A stretch of DNA of 7,082 nt from Gemmatimonadota bacterium (GTDB taxonomy: Bacteria; Gemmatimonadota; Gemmatimonadetes; Longimicrobiales; Gaopeijiaceae), in the NCBI GenBank assembly GCA_026713345.1, contig JAPOOQ010000115.1:1-7082 (forward strand), in the 5' to 3' direction. The notes beneath the pieces are model-generated. The model worked only from the letters and a program-made list of their open reading frames with translations, was not told where the DNA came from and did not search any database. Made by a program: the position numbers and the translations under genes. Every line of letters begins with the position of its first letter. Within the stretch, counting starts at the first letter, position 1. Positions 1 through 6,222 of the stretch are shown here, piece by piece.

Positions 1-96
1 CGAAGCACCGCTCTGCGTTGCTCCTCGGGCCAATAGCGGTGCTATTCGCCCTTCGTCGCGCCTTGCCAGCCCGGCGCCTCGCCGCCCTCGGTGCTA
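1..96. repeat. Structured segment with overlapping inverted repeats, possibly a dispersed repeat
   Basis: Several inverted repeats share the same bases. AATAGC (32-37) and GCTATT (41-46) form a 6-bp stem around GGT, extended by GGGC (27-30) and GCCC (48-51) across one C-C mismatch. GCACCGCT (5-12) is the exact reverse complement of AGCGGTGC (35-42), and CGAAG (1-5) of CTTCG (51-55). AGCACCG (4-10) has a second complement, CGGTGCT, at 89-95. The short and long stems compete for bases 35-42, so two alternative folds are possible. No T-run follows on either strand, so it is not a standard intrinsic terminator. It lies just past the stop of the leftward STAS gene, a usual place for intergenic palindromic repeats. 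The left edge is cut by the window, and copy number cannot be judged here. Confidence 0.45.
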
Positions 97-118
97 CGCG
101 GGGATCATCCACGGACTG

Positions 119-781
119 CTAGCCGTCCGCGTCGGCCAGCACGTCCTCCAACGTCGTCGCGGCCGACTGGAACATCCCGGCCAGGAACTGGCTGCGACGG
201 ATCATGACCCCCTCGACTCGCTCCCAGAGCACACCCGTGATGGCGGAGTAAGCCTTCTCGCGTTGAGCGGCAGAGAGGGCCGGATGCTTGAACTCGTGTT
301 TCTCGATTGTGAACCTGGCGATGTCGGAGATGTTCTCGCCGAGGATGTCCATGTCAACGGAGTTTCTCAGCTCGATGGCGCCCTCCGTCGGCTCCCCGCT
401 TGCAGGCGCTCCGGTTGCCGGCTCCCGCGGCGCGGCGTCTCCGGCGATGGCGGCGACCGCGGCATCCTGCGAACCGTAGACCGGGATGATGTCGGCGAAG
501 CCGCTTACCGTGATGACCTCGCTGATTCCTCCCGACAGTTCACAGAGACCGAACGCCTGCCCGGGCTCCGTGAACTTCTTCGCCATCATGAGCAGGACGC
601 GGAGACCGGCGCTGCTGATGTAGTCGAGCCGGGACAGATTCAGGATCAGGGATTGATCATCGTCTCCAATCCCGGACCTCAGTGCGTCCGCGCACTCCAC
701 GCTGTTCCCGCTGTCGACTCGACCGGTCAGGCTTGCCACCGGAATGCCGGAGTCTCTCGCCCAGCTGACCCGTACTGACAT
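119..781 (-). CDS. STAS-domain protein (anti-sigma factor antagonist-like) with C-terminal extension
   Basis: A 220-residue soluble protein with no signal peptide or membrane segment. Residues about 1-112 form a STAS domain of the SpoIIAA/RsbV type: an N-terminal beta strand, then LILNLSRLDYISSAGLRVLL (45-64). Anchored on Gly59, Ser57 aligns with the phosphoacceptor serine of RsbV. Family members bind or release an anti-sigma kinase according to the phosphorylation of that serine. Residues about 113-136 are a low-complexity Ala/Pro/Gly/Glu linker. Residues 137-220 look helical and charged and I do not recognise them; typical SpoIIAA/RsbV proteins end near 110-120 residues. The ATG start is supported by GGGAG 6 bases upstream. 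No RsbW-like kinase, PP2C phosphatase or sigma factor lies in the window, so its partner is unknown. It is transcribed away from the sulfation genes, and any role in controlling them is speculation. Confidence 0.9.
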   Translation of the reverse strand: MSVRVSWARDSGIPVASLTGRVDSGNSVECADALRSGIGDDDQSLILNLSRLDYISSAGLRVLLMMAKKFTEPGQAFGLCELSGGISEVITVSGFADIIPVYGSQDAAVAAIAGDAAPREPATGAPASGEPTEGAIELRNSVDMDILGENISDIARFTIEKHEFKHPALSAAQREKAYSAITGVLWERVEGVMIRRSQFLAGMFQSAATTLEDVLADADG

Positions 782-787
782 CTGCTG

Positions 788-792
788 CTCCC
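788..792 (-). promoter_or_regulatory. Ribosome binding site of the STAS gene
   Basis: Read leftward, this is GGGAG, 6 bases before the ATG at 781-779. It supports that codon as the start of the 220-residue protein. Confidence 0.6.
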
Positions 793-817
793 GTACCCAG
801 GGTGATTCACTGGAAAG

Positions 818-846
818 AGTGTCGTAAACTAAACATGGACTGTCAA
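818..846 (-). promoter_or_regulatory. Candidate sigma-70-type promoter for the STAS gene
   Basis: On the minus strand a perfect TTGACA (846-841) is followed after 17 bases by GACACT (823-818), which matches TATAAT at only three positions. The local sequence is clearly AT-richer than its surroundings, and the distance to the start codon (about 40 bases) suits a short leader. The -35 box is good and the -10 box poor, so the call is tentative. An interrupted palindrome, CCA GG GTGA T TCAC TGG (797-813), lies between this promoter and the ribosome binding site and could be an operator, but it is short enough to be chance. I found no convincing rightward promoter for the P450 operon in the 121-bp divergent spacer. 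Confidence 0.3.
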
Positions 847-902
847 TCTACTTCCAGGCTTCCCGAGCGCGACGGCGAGTACATGACCCCTGACCCGGAC
901 CG

Positions 903-2276
903 GTGATGGCGACGCCCACCCGACCCCCAGCGCCGCTCCCGCCAGGCCCCCGGGGCGGCCGCCTTCGGCACCTGGTCGCCCGTCTGCGCGATTTCCCCGG
1001 GCTGCTCGACGAGCTCCACGGCCGCTACGGAGACATCGTCTCGTACCGCGTGTTGAACCGGAACTTCTGCGCCGTCAGCGATCCCGGGATGATACGCGAG
1101 GTCCTGGTGACCAAACGGGAATCCTTCCACAAGACCGCGGGCTACAAGGACCTGCGGCCGATGCGGAATCCCACGATCGCGACCGCGGACGGGGAGGAGC
1201 ACACCCGCCGCCGCAAGCTCTTCCAGCCGTCGTTCGGCAGCAGGGGGATGGCCGCCTACTCGGAGATCATGGTCGAGAAGGCGCACGTCATGCGGGAGGG
1301 CTGGCAGGACGGCCAGGCCATCGATGCGGCGGCCGAGATGCACGACCTGGCGATGGGCGTCGCGGTCACGGCCTTCTTCGGGCGCGACATGCAGGTCGAC
1401 CCGAAGATCGGCAAGGCTGCGCTGGACGGGATCCTGTGGGACTTCGTCCTTGGGGCGCTGCCGTTCACCAGGCTGCTCCGGGCGCTGCCCCTGCCCGGCA
1501 ACCTGCGCGCCGAGCGGGCATGGAGGGCGCTGGACGAAGTCGTCCACGAGGTCATTCGCCGGGCACGCAATAGTATCATTAAACGTACCGACATGATATC
1601 ACTTCTCGTGAACGCCAGGGACGATGAGGGTATCGAGCGCCCGTTCTCGGACGACGAGGTGCGGGACGAGGCCTTTGTTCTGCTGATGGTCGGGCACGAG
1701 ACGTCCTCGAGTGCGATGACGTGGTGCCTCGATCACGTCATGCGGAATCCCGTTGTCCGGGACCGGCTGGAGCAGGAGGTGGACGAGGTCGTCGGGGACC
1801 GGCCGATCGTTCCCGCGGACCACTCCAGCCTGCCCTATGCGCGCGCGGTCTTCAACGAAGCGCTACGGCACACGCCGCCGATCTTCTTCCTGGGCCGCGA
1901 GGCGATCGAGGACTGCACGATCGGTGGCTACCGGATTCGGAAGGGGACGATCGTGCAGCCCTGCATCCGGGTGGTTCACCATTGTCCCGCGCACTACGCC
2001 GATCCGGACACTTTCGACCCCGCTCGCTGGACCGATCCCGCGACCGTCCGCCGCATGAGACACGCGTACTTCCCCTTCGGATACGGCAGCCGGATGTGCA
2101 TCGCGTGGGCGTTCGCTACCATGGAGGCGGTGTATGCGCTGGCCAGCATCGTGCAGCGCTGGCGGATCGAACCCGTCCTGACCGGTCCGACCCCGGTGAA
2201 CTCGACGGGCGTGTACCGGGTCGGGGGTGCGCTACCTGCGATCGTCAGGGAGAGGAGGGGAAGCAATGCGCGGTAA
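903..2276 (+). CDS. Cytochrome P450 monooxygenase, first gene of the sulfation operon
   Basis: A full-length heme-thiolate monooxygenase of 457 residues, expected to insert one oxygen atom, usually as a hydroxyl. Visible motifs: a Pro-rich N-terminal hinge PPGPRG (13-18); the helix C pair H100/R104 that contacts heme propionates; the I-helix oxygen-activation motif GHETS (264-268, Thr267); the K-helix ExxR (E319, R322); FDPARW (371-376); and the heme loop FGYGSRMCIA with ligand Cys399. Ala replaces the usual Gly two residues after the Cys. The motifs resemble class E (CYP4/CYP102-like) P450s rather than typical class B bacterial ones. There is no membrane anchor, and no ferredoxin or reductase nearby, so electrons must come from elsewhere. 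The start is GTG 903 or ATG 906; neither has a clear Shine-Dalgarno. Codons 223-235 (1569-1605) form an AT-rich island. The 3' end overlaps the sulfotransferase start by 11 bases, implying that the P450 product is the sulfotransferase substrate (inference). Confidence 0.96.
   Translation: MMATPTRPPAPLPPGPRGGRLRHLVARLRDFPGLLDELHGRYGDIVSYRVLNRNFCAVSDPGMIREVLVTKRESFHKTAGYKDLRPMRNPTIATADGEEHTRRRKLFQPSFGSRGMAAYSEIMVEKAHVMREGWQDGQAIDAAAEMHDLAMGVAVTAFFGRDMQVDPKIGKAALDGILWDFVLGALPFTRLLRALPLPGNLRAERAWRALDEVVHEVIRRARNSIIKRTDMISLLVNARDDEGIERPFSDDEVRDEAFVLLMVGHETSSSAMTWCLDHVMRNPVVRDRLEQEVDEVVGDRPIVPADHSSLPYARAVFNEALRHTPPIFFLGREAIEDCTIGGYRIRKGTIVQPCIRVVHHCPAHYADPDTFDPARWTDPATVRRMRHAYFPFGYGSRMCIAWAFATMEAVYALASIVQRWRIEPVLTGPTPVNSTGVYRVGGALPAIVRERRGSNAR
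2253..2260 (+). promoter_or_regulatory. Ribosome binding site fixing the sulfotransferase start
   Basis: AGGAGGGG lies inside the last P450 codons, with its GGAGG core 7 bases before ATG 2266. It favours 2266 over the in-frame upstream codon at 2227, which would add 13 residues unlike the family N-terminus. Confidence 0.75.
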
Positions 2277-3318
2277 ACGGACGACGGCGCCCCCGGTTTT
2301 CATCGTGAGCACGGGGCGTTGCGGGTCCACCATGCTGTCGGACATGGTGAACCTCCATCCCCGCATGCTCAGCGTCTCGGAGTTTCTCTCGTGCCTGGCC
2401 GACCGTGCCCTGGTGGGCGGCAGCCTGGACGGAGAGGTCATGCTCCGGCGCCTCGGCACCCTGGCCCCGGTGGGCAAGGCGCTGCTGCGGAATGGGCTGA
2501 TCGTGAGCGAATACCTCTACCGGTTCGGTCCCGGTTCAAGGTTCGGGCCGGATGACGTCCCCCCGATCATGGGCGTGACGCTGCCCCATCTCTCCGCCGA
2601 CCCCGAGGCTCTCTGGGACGAGCTGGTCCCGGCAATACGGTCGCGGGGGCGCGATACGCTGGCGGGGCACTACCGCCACTTCTTCGAATGGCTGGCCCGA
2701 CGCTTCGAGCGGGACATCTGGGTCGAACGTTCCGGGGCATCGCTCTTCTACGTGCCGAAGCTCGCTCGCCTCTTCCCCGACGCCCGCTTCGTCCACGTAT
2801 ACCGGGACGGACGCGACACGGCGATGTCCATGCAGCGGCACTACATCTTCCGGATGTATGCGCAGGTCTCAAGCATGCTGAAGAACGCCGGACTCGACCC
2901 CTTCAAGCCGGCCAACTGGCCCGGGACGAGCCCGTGGATGCCCTGGTTCACCCCGCTGCGTTTCAGGTTCTTTTCCGCGAAGCGCTTCCAGGAGCGCAAG
3001 ATGGATCTTCCGCTGTTCGGCTGGCTCTGGAGCAACATGATCGAACGGGGTACCGGACACCTGGCCGAACTCCCCCCAAACCGCGTACTCTCGATGCGTT
3101 TCGAATCCGTGATCGAATCCCCCAGGGAGGAAATGAGCCGCTTCATCGATTTCGTCGGACCCGAATTCCGCGACGCCGAATGGCTCGACAGGGTCTCCGG
3201 GCTGCCCCGCAGGAAGCCGCCCAGCCATCTGCGTCTGGCGCCGGAGGAACATGACCGGCTGGCGGCGGCGTGCGCGCCCGGGCAGCGAATCCTGGGCTAC
3301 GAAGGAACGACTCCATGA
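2266..3318 (+). CDS. PAPS-dependent sulfotransferase (Sulfotransfer_3-like)
   Basis: A 350-residue protein predicted to transfer the sulfonate group from PAPS to an acceptor hydroxyl or amine, releasing PAP. The 5'-phosphosulfate loop is at the N-terminus: FIVSTGRCGSTML (12-24), where Arg18 takes the place of the Lys of cytosolic SULT enzymes, as is common in bacterial members. The 3'-phosphate-binding motif is YRDGRDTAMSM (179-189), with Arg180 and Ser188 at the canonical spacing of eight. Between them is a region rich in Arg and aromatic residues that probably holds acceptor-site elements. Residues 193-255 after it are notably rich in Trp, Phe, Tyr and Pro, suggesting a hydrophobic acceptor pocket or membrane contact (inference). 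No signal peptide or convincing membrane helix is present, so it should act in the cytosol, where PAPS is made. It overlaps the P450 by 11 bases and cysD by 4 (ATGA). The closest functional analogues by context are Stf3 of M. tuberculosis (beside cyp128) and NodH (with nodPQ). The acceptor is unknown. Confidence 0.93.
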   Translation: MRGKRTTAPPVFIVSTGRCGSTMLSDMVNLHPRMLSVSEFLSCLADRALVGGSLDGEVMLRRLGTLAPVGKALLRNGLIVSEYLYRFGPGSRFGPDDVPPIMGVTLPHLSADPEALWDELVPAIRSRGRDTLAGHYRHFFEWLARRFERDIWVERSGASLFYVPKLARLFPDARFVHVYRDGRDTAMSMQRHYIFRMYAQVSSMLKNAGLDPFKPANWPGTSPWMPWFTPLRFRFFSAKRFQERKMDLPLFGWLWSNMIERGTGHLAELPPNRVLSMRFESVIESPREEMSRFIDFVGPEFRDAEWLDRVSGLPRRKPPSHLRLAPEEHDRLAAACAPGQRILGYEGTTP

Positions 3319-4232
3319 CGCGCACGGGACCGAAACCCCGCGCCTGGCTCTCCGCCCTCGAATCCGAAGCCATCGAAATCATCCGCGAGGGCATCGCCAA
3401 CGCGGCGCGCCCCGTGATGCTCTATTCCATCGGCAAGGACTCTTCCGTGCTCCTGCACCTGGCGCGCAAGGCGTTCTGGCCCGCCCCGCCCCCCGTGCCG
3501 CTCCTGCACATCGACACCACCTGGAAGTTCCGCGAGATGACCGCCTTCCGGGACCGGATCGCGGCCCAGGCCGGCGTCGAACTCATCGTCCACACCAACC
3601 GGGACGGAGTCGCTGCCGGCATCACCCCTTTCACGCATGGGTCCGACTACTACACCGAGGTGATGAAGACCGTCGCCCTGCGCCAGGCCCTCGACGCCGG
3701 CCGCTACGACATCATCTTCATCGGGGCCCGCCGCGACGAAGAGAAGTCGCGCGCCAAGGAACGCGTCTTCTCGCTGCGCACCGCCACCCACCAGTGGGAT
3801 CCCAGGACCCAGCGGCCGGAGTTGTGGAACCTCTACAACACCCGCCTCCGAGCAGGCGAATCGCTGCGGGTCTCGCCCCTGTCCAACTGGAACGAGGCGG
3901 ACATCTGGCGCTACATCGCCGACGAGGAGATTCCCATCGTGCCGCTCTACTTCGCCGCCGAGCGCCCCGTGGTCGAGCGGGACGGGCAATGGATCATGGT
4001 GGACGACGACCGCATGCCGCTCCGCCCCGGCGAAGAGCCCCGGCCGCGCCGGGTCCGCTTCCGCACGCTGGGGTGCTATCCGCTCACGGCCGCGGTCGAG
4101 AGCGACGCCGACACGCTGGATGCGATCATCGCCGAGACCCTGGCCGCAGACCACTCCGAACGGGAGGGTCGCCTCATCGACCACGACGGGGAGGCCTCCA
4201 TGGAGCGCAAGAAGAGGGAGGGCTACTTCTGA
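3315..4232 (+). CDS. cysD: Sulfate adenylyltransferase subunit 2 (CysD/NodP)
   Basis: The catalytic subunit of heterodimeric ATP sulfurylase: ATP plus sulfate gives APS plus pyrophosphate, driven by GTP hydrolysis in the CysN partner. It has 305 residues, close to E. coli CysD (302). The PP-loop nucleotide motif is SIGKDS (38-43) within VMLYSIGKDSSVLLHLARKA. Further CysD hallmarks follow in order: HIDTTWKFREM, GARRDEEKSRAKERVFSLR, PLSNWNEADIWRYI, RTLGCYPLTAAVES and the C-terminal MERKKREGYF. These separate it from PAPS reductase (CysH), which shares the fold. The start is ATG 3315, overlapping the sulfotransferase stop as ATGA and preceded by AAGGAA (3302-3307) at 7 bases; the in-frame upstream codon at 3270 would sit inside the sulfotransferase gene without reason. 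The 3' end shares one base with cysNC (TGATG). Its position after a sulfotransferase suggests PAPS supply for sulfation rather than general cysteine synthesis, although one enzyme could serve both. Confidence 0.98.
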   Translation: MTRTGPKPRAWLSALESEAIEIIREGIANAARPVMLYSIGKDSSVLLHLARKAFWPAPPPVPLLHIDTTWKFREMTAFRDRIAAQAGVELIVHTNRDGVAAGITPFTHGSDYYTEVMKTVALRQALDAGRYDIIFIGARRDEEKSRAKERVFSLRTATHQWDPRTQRPELWNLYNTRLRAGESLRVSPLSNWNEADIWRYIADEEIPIVPLYFAAERPVVERDGQWIMVDDDRMPLRPGEEPRPRRVRFRTLGCYPLTAAVESDADTLDAIIAETLAADHSEREGRLIDHDGEASMERKKREGYF

Positions 4233-6055
4233 TGCCGCCGACCCTTCGGTTCGTCCTCTGCGGCAGCGTGGACGACGGCAAGAGCACGCTCATCGGGCGG
4301 ATTCTCTACGACTGCCGCCAGGTGTTCACGGATCAGATGGCGCGCGTGGTGGAGGATTCCCGCCGCTACGGCACCCAGGGCGACGCGACGGACCTGGCGC
4401 TGCTCATGGACGGCCTGCAGGACGAGCGCGAACAGGGCATCACCATCGATGTCGCATATCGTGGCTTCGAGACGCCGAGGCGCCGCTTCATCGTGGCGGA
4501 TGCGCCCGGCCACGAGCAGTACACCCGCAACATGGCCACCGGCGCCTCCACCGCGGACCTCGCGGTGGTGATGACGGACGTTCGCAAGGGGGTCCTGCCC
4601 CAGACCGCCCGCCACACCCGGATCGCTGCAATGTTCGGCGTGCGCCACGTCGTTCTCGCGGTCAACAAGATGGACCTGGCAGGGTGGGACCGGGATGCCT
4701 TCGAGGAAATCGCCTCGGCGTACCGGGAGGTGGCAGCGGAGATCGGCGTCGCGGAGGTAACCGCCATCCCCGTTTCCGCGCTCACGGGCGGCAACCTGAC
4801 CCGGTCCAGCGGCGAGGCGCCCTGGTACACCGGCCCGACCCTGCTGCGCCACCTGGAGACGGTGGATGTCGGGCGGGGTGCAGACGACGAGCCCTTCCGG
4901 ATGCCGGTCCAGTACGTCAACAGGCCCAACCCGGACTTTCGCGGGTATTGCGGGCGGATCGCGGCCGGCCGCGTGGCTCCCGGCGACCACGTGCGCATCT
5001 CGCCCGCGGGAACCCCCGCCGAAGTGGAGTCGATCGTGGTCTGGCAGGGCATCCGCGACAGCGCCGGCCAGGGCGATTCGGTCACGCTCACCCTGAAGCC
5101 CGACGTGGACGTTTCCCGCGGCGACGTCATCGTGGCCGCCGACAGCCCGCTCGAAGCGGCGGACCAGTTCCAGGCCCGGATCGTGTGGATGGGCGACGAA
5201 CCGCTGACCGTGGGCCGCCCCTACCGCCTCAAGCTGCACACGCAGGAAGTGGGCGCCACCGTGACGAGGATCAGGCACCGGGTGGATGTGTCGGACGGCA
5301 GCCTGCTCGCCGCCTCGCACCTCGAACTCAACGACCTGGGCGTGATCAACCTCGCGACCAACCGCGCCGTGCCCTTCGCGCCCTTCGACGATTCGCGCGG
5401 CCTGGGCGGCTTCATCCTCATCGACCGCGCGACCAACGCCACGGTGGGCGCCGGCACGATCAACTTCGCGCTCATGCGCGCGGCCAACGTCAAGTGGCAG
5501 GACTTCGACATCACCGGCGAGGTGCGGGCCGATCTGAAGCGCCAGCGCGCCCGTTGCCTGTGGCTGACCGGACTCTCCGCATCGGGCAAGTCCACCGTCG
5601 CCAACATGCTGGAGCGGCGTCTCGTGATCGAAGGCCATCACACCTACCTGCTCGACGGCGACAACGTGCGGCACGGTCTCAACCGCGATCTCGGCTTCAC
5701 CGAAGCGGACCGCGTGGAGAACATTCGCCGGGTGGCCGAGGTCTCGCGGCTCATGGTGGACGCCGGGCTGATCGTGATCGTGTCCTTCATCAGTCCCTTC
5801 CAGTCCGAGCGCGACTTCGCCCGCGGCCTCTTCGAGCCGGACGACTTCATGGAGATCTTCGTGGATGCGTCGGTGGAGGCGTGTGCCAGGCGCGACCCGA
5901 AGGGCCTCTACGCCAGGGCGATGCAGGGTGAGATCAGGAATTTCACCGGCGTGGACAGCCCCTACGAGCGGCCGGAGCGGCCGGATCTGCGCCTCGACAC
6001 CGAGAAGCTGTCGCCGGAGGAATGCGTGGAGCTGGTGATGCGGAGCTTCGACTGA
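4232..6055 (+). CDS. cysNC: Bifunctional sulfate adenylyltransferase GTPase subunit / APS kinase (CysN-CysC fusion, NodQ-like)
   Basis: A 607-residue two-enzyme fusion that completes PAPS synthesis. The N-terminal part is the CysN GTPase, an EF-Tu/EF-1alpha relative: P-loop GSVDDGKST (11-19), switch I region EREQGITIDVAYRGFETP, DAPGH (90-94), NKMD (145-148) and SALTGG. Two EF-Tu-like beta-barrel domains follow at about 220-415. The C-terminal part, from about 440, is APS kinase (APS plus ATP gives PAPS): P-loop GLSASGKST (447-455), DGDNVRHGLN (475-484), ISPF with Ser521 at the position of the phosphorylatable serine of E. coli CysC, then KGLYARAMQGEIRNFTG and DSPYERP. All key residues of both halves are present, so both should be active. 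Length agrees with known CysNC and NodQ proteins (about 610-640). The start ATG 4232 overlaps the cysD stop by one base and has GAGGGAGGG (4214-4222) upstream; the frame is open back to 3251, but that part merely shadows cysD. It is the last gene of the coupled operon. Confidence 0.98.
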   Translation: MPPTLRFVLCGSVDDGKSTLIGRILYDCRQVFTDQMARVVEDSRRYGTQGDATDLALLMDGLQDEREQGITIDVAYRGFETPRRRFIVADAPGHEQYTRNMATGASTADLAVVMTDVRKGVLPQTARHTRIAAMFGVRHVVLAVNKMDLAGWDRDAFEEIASAYREVAAEIGVAEVTAIPVSALTGGNLTRSSGEAPWYTGPTLLRHLETVDVGRGADDEPFRMPVQYVNRPNPDFRGYCGRIAAGRVAPGDHVRISPAGTPAEVESIVVWQGIRDSAGQGDSVTLTLKPDVDVSRGDVIVAADSPLEAADQFQARIVWMGDEPLTVGRPYRLKLHTQEVGATVTRIRHRVDVSDGSLLAASHLELNDLGVINLATNRAVPFAPFDDSRGLGGFILIDRATNATVGAGTINFALMRAANVKWQDFDITGEVRADLKRQRARCLWLTGLSASGKSTVANMLERRLVIEGHHTYLLDGDNVRHGLNRDLGFTEADRVENIRRVAEVSRLMVDAGLIVIVSFISPFQSERDFARGLFEPDDFMEIFVDASVEACARRDPKGLYARAMQGEIRNFTGVDSPYERPERPDLRLDTEKLSPEECVELVMRSFD

Positions 6056-6222
6056 GCACCGGGCTCTTCTTTGACGGGGTTGGTGCCGGACGCGCACCGA
6101 AATCGGGCGCCACCGCGCGCATCCGTGCATATTACGACGTGATCCCCGACCGCGAGAGCCGCCTGACCCTTGACCGCACGAACACCAACGCCATGGACGA
6201 TCCGCCGCCCCGAGGGACTCCG
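6056..6222. other. Intergenic spacer after cysNC
   Basis: A 167-bp gap with no gene I can support. The reading frame of the downstream DUF4159-like gene is open through all of it, back to ATG 6022 inside cysNC, but this extension lacks protein-like features. GAGC (6054-6057) can pair with GCTC (6063-6066) just before TTCTTT; a 4-bp stem overlapping the cysNC stop codon is too weak to call a terminator. I see no clear promoter for the next gene, so read-through from the operon is possible. Confidence 0.5.
6212..6217 (+). promoter_or_regulatory. Ribosome binding site deciding the GTG start of the DUF4159-like gene
   Basis: GAGGGA stands 5 bases before GTG 6223, which begins a textbook signal peptide (Lys-Arg, then a hydrophobic run). 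The alternative ATG at 6193 has no such site and would put ten mostly polar, Pro-rich residues before the signal sequence. Confidence 0.65.

Larger units (their letters stand above)
903..6055 (+). other. Four-gene coupled operon: P450, sulfotransferase, cysD, cysNC
   Basis: Each junction overlaps: 2266-2276 (11 bases), 3315-3318 (ATGA) and 4232 (TGATG). Each downstream start has a purine-rich ribosome binding site within the preceding coding sequence. There is no room for an internal promoter other than one inside coding sequence. Such packing indicates one transcript and balanced translation, and so a shared pathway: hydroxylation, sulfonate transfer, and the two steps that make the PAPS donor. 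Confidence 0.88.

Noticed and set aside
3..122. Plus-strand frame entering from the left edge and ending TAG at 120-122, hydrophobic in its first part
   Set aside because: It could be the tail of a convergent gene, but it coincides exactly with the nested palindromes and shows no recognisable domain. A repeat is the simpler reading, though sequence to the left is needed to exclude a gene.
263..778. Plus-strand frame of 171 codons opposite the STAS gene
   Set aside because: The STAS reading has a conserved motif, a good ribosome binding site and a promoter-like box; the opposite frame has none of these.
796..837. GTTTAC and GGGTAC boxes resembling a SigB-type promoter for the STAS gene
   Set aside because: The spacing is about 25 bases, much longer than the 12-15 usual for such promoters.
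4120..5931. A 603-codon plus-strand frame overlapping cysD and cysNC
   Set aside because: It is the out-of-frame shadow of cysNC; the translation is Arg/Pro/Gly-rich with no domain.
5966..5983. Tandem direct repeat of GAGCGGCCG within cysNC
   Set aside because: It encodes ERPERP in the conserved PYE-x-P region of APS kinase, so codon choice explains it.
6054..6072. Possible terminator after cysNC (GAGC/GCTC stem followed by TTCTTT)
   Set aside because: The stem has only 4 bp, includes part of the stop codon, and the T-run is interrupted.
4223..6130. A 635-codon open frame on the minus strand opposite cysNC
   Set aside because: It is antisense to a gene with every CysN and CysC motif intact. 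Its translation is rich in His, Arg, Val and Gly with no recognisable domain, as expected for the complement of GC-rich codons.
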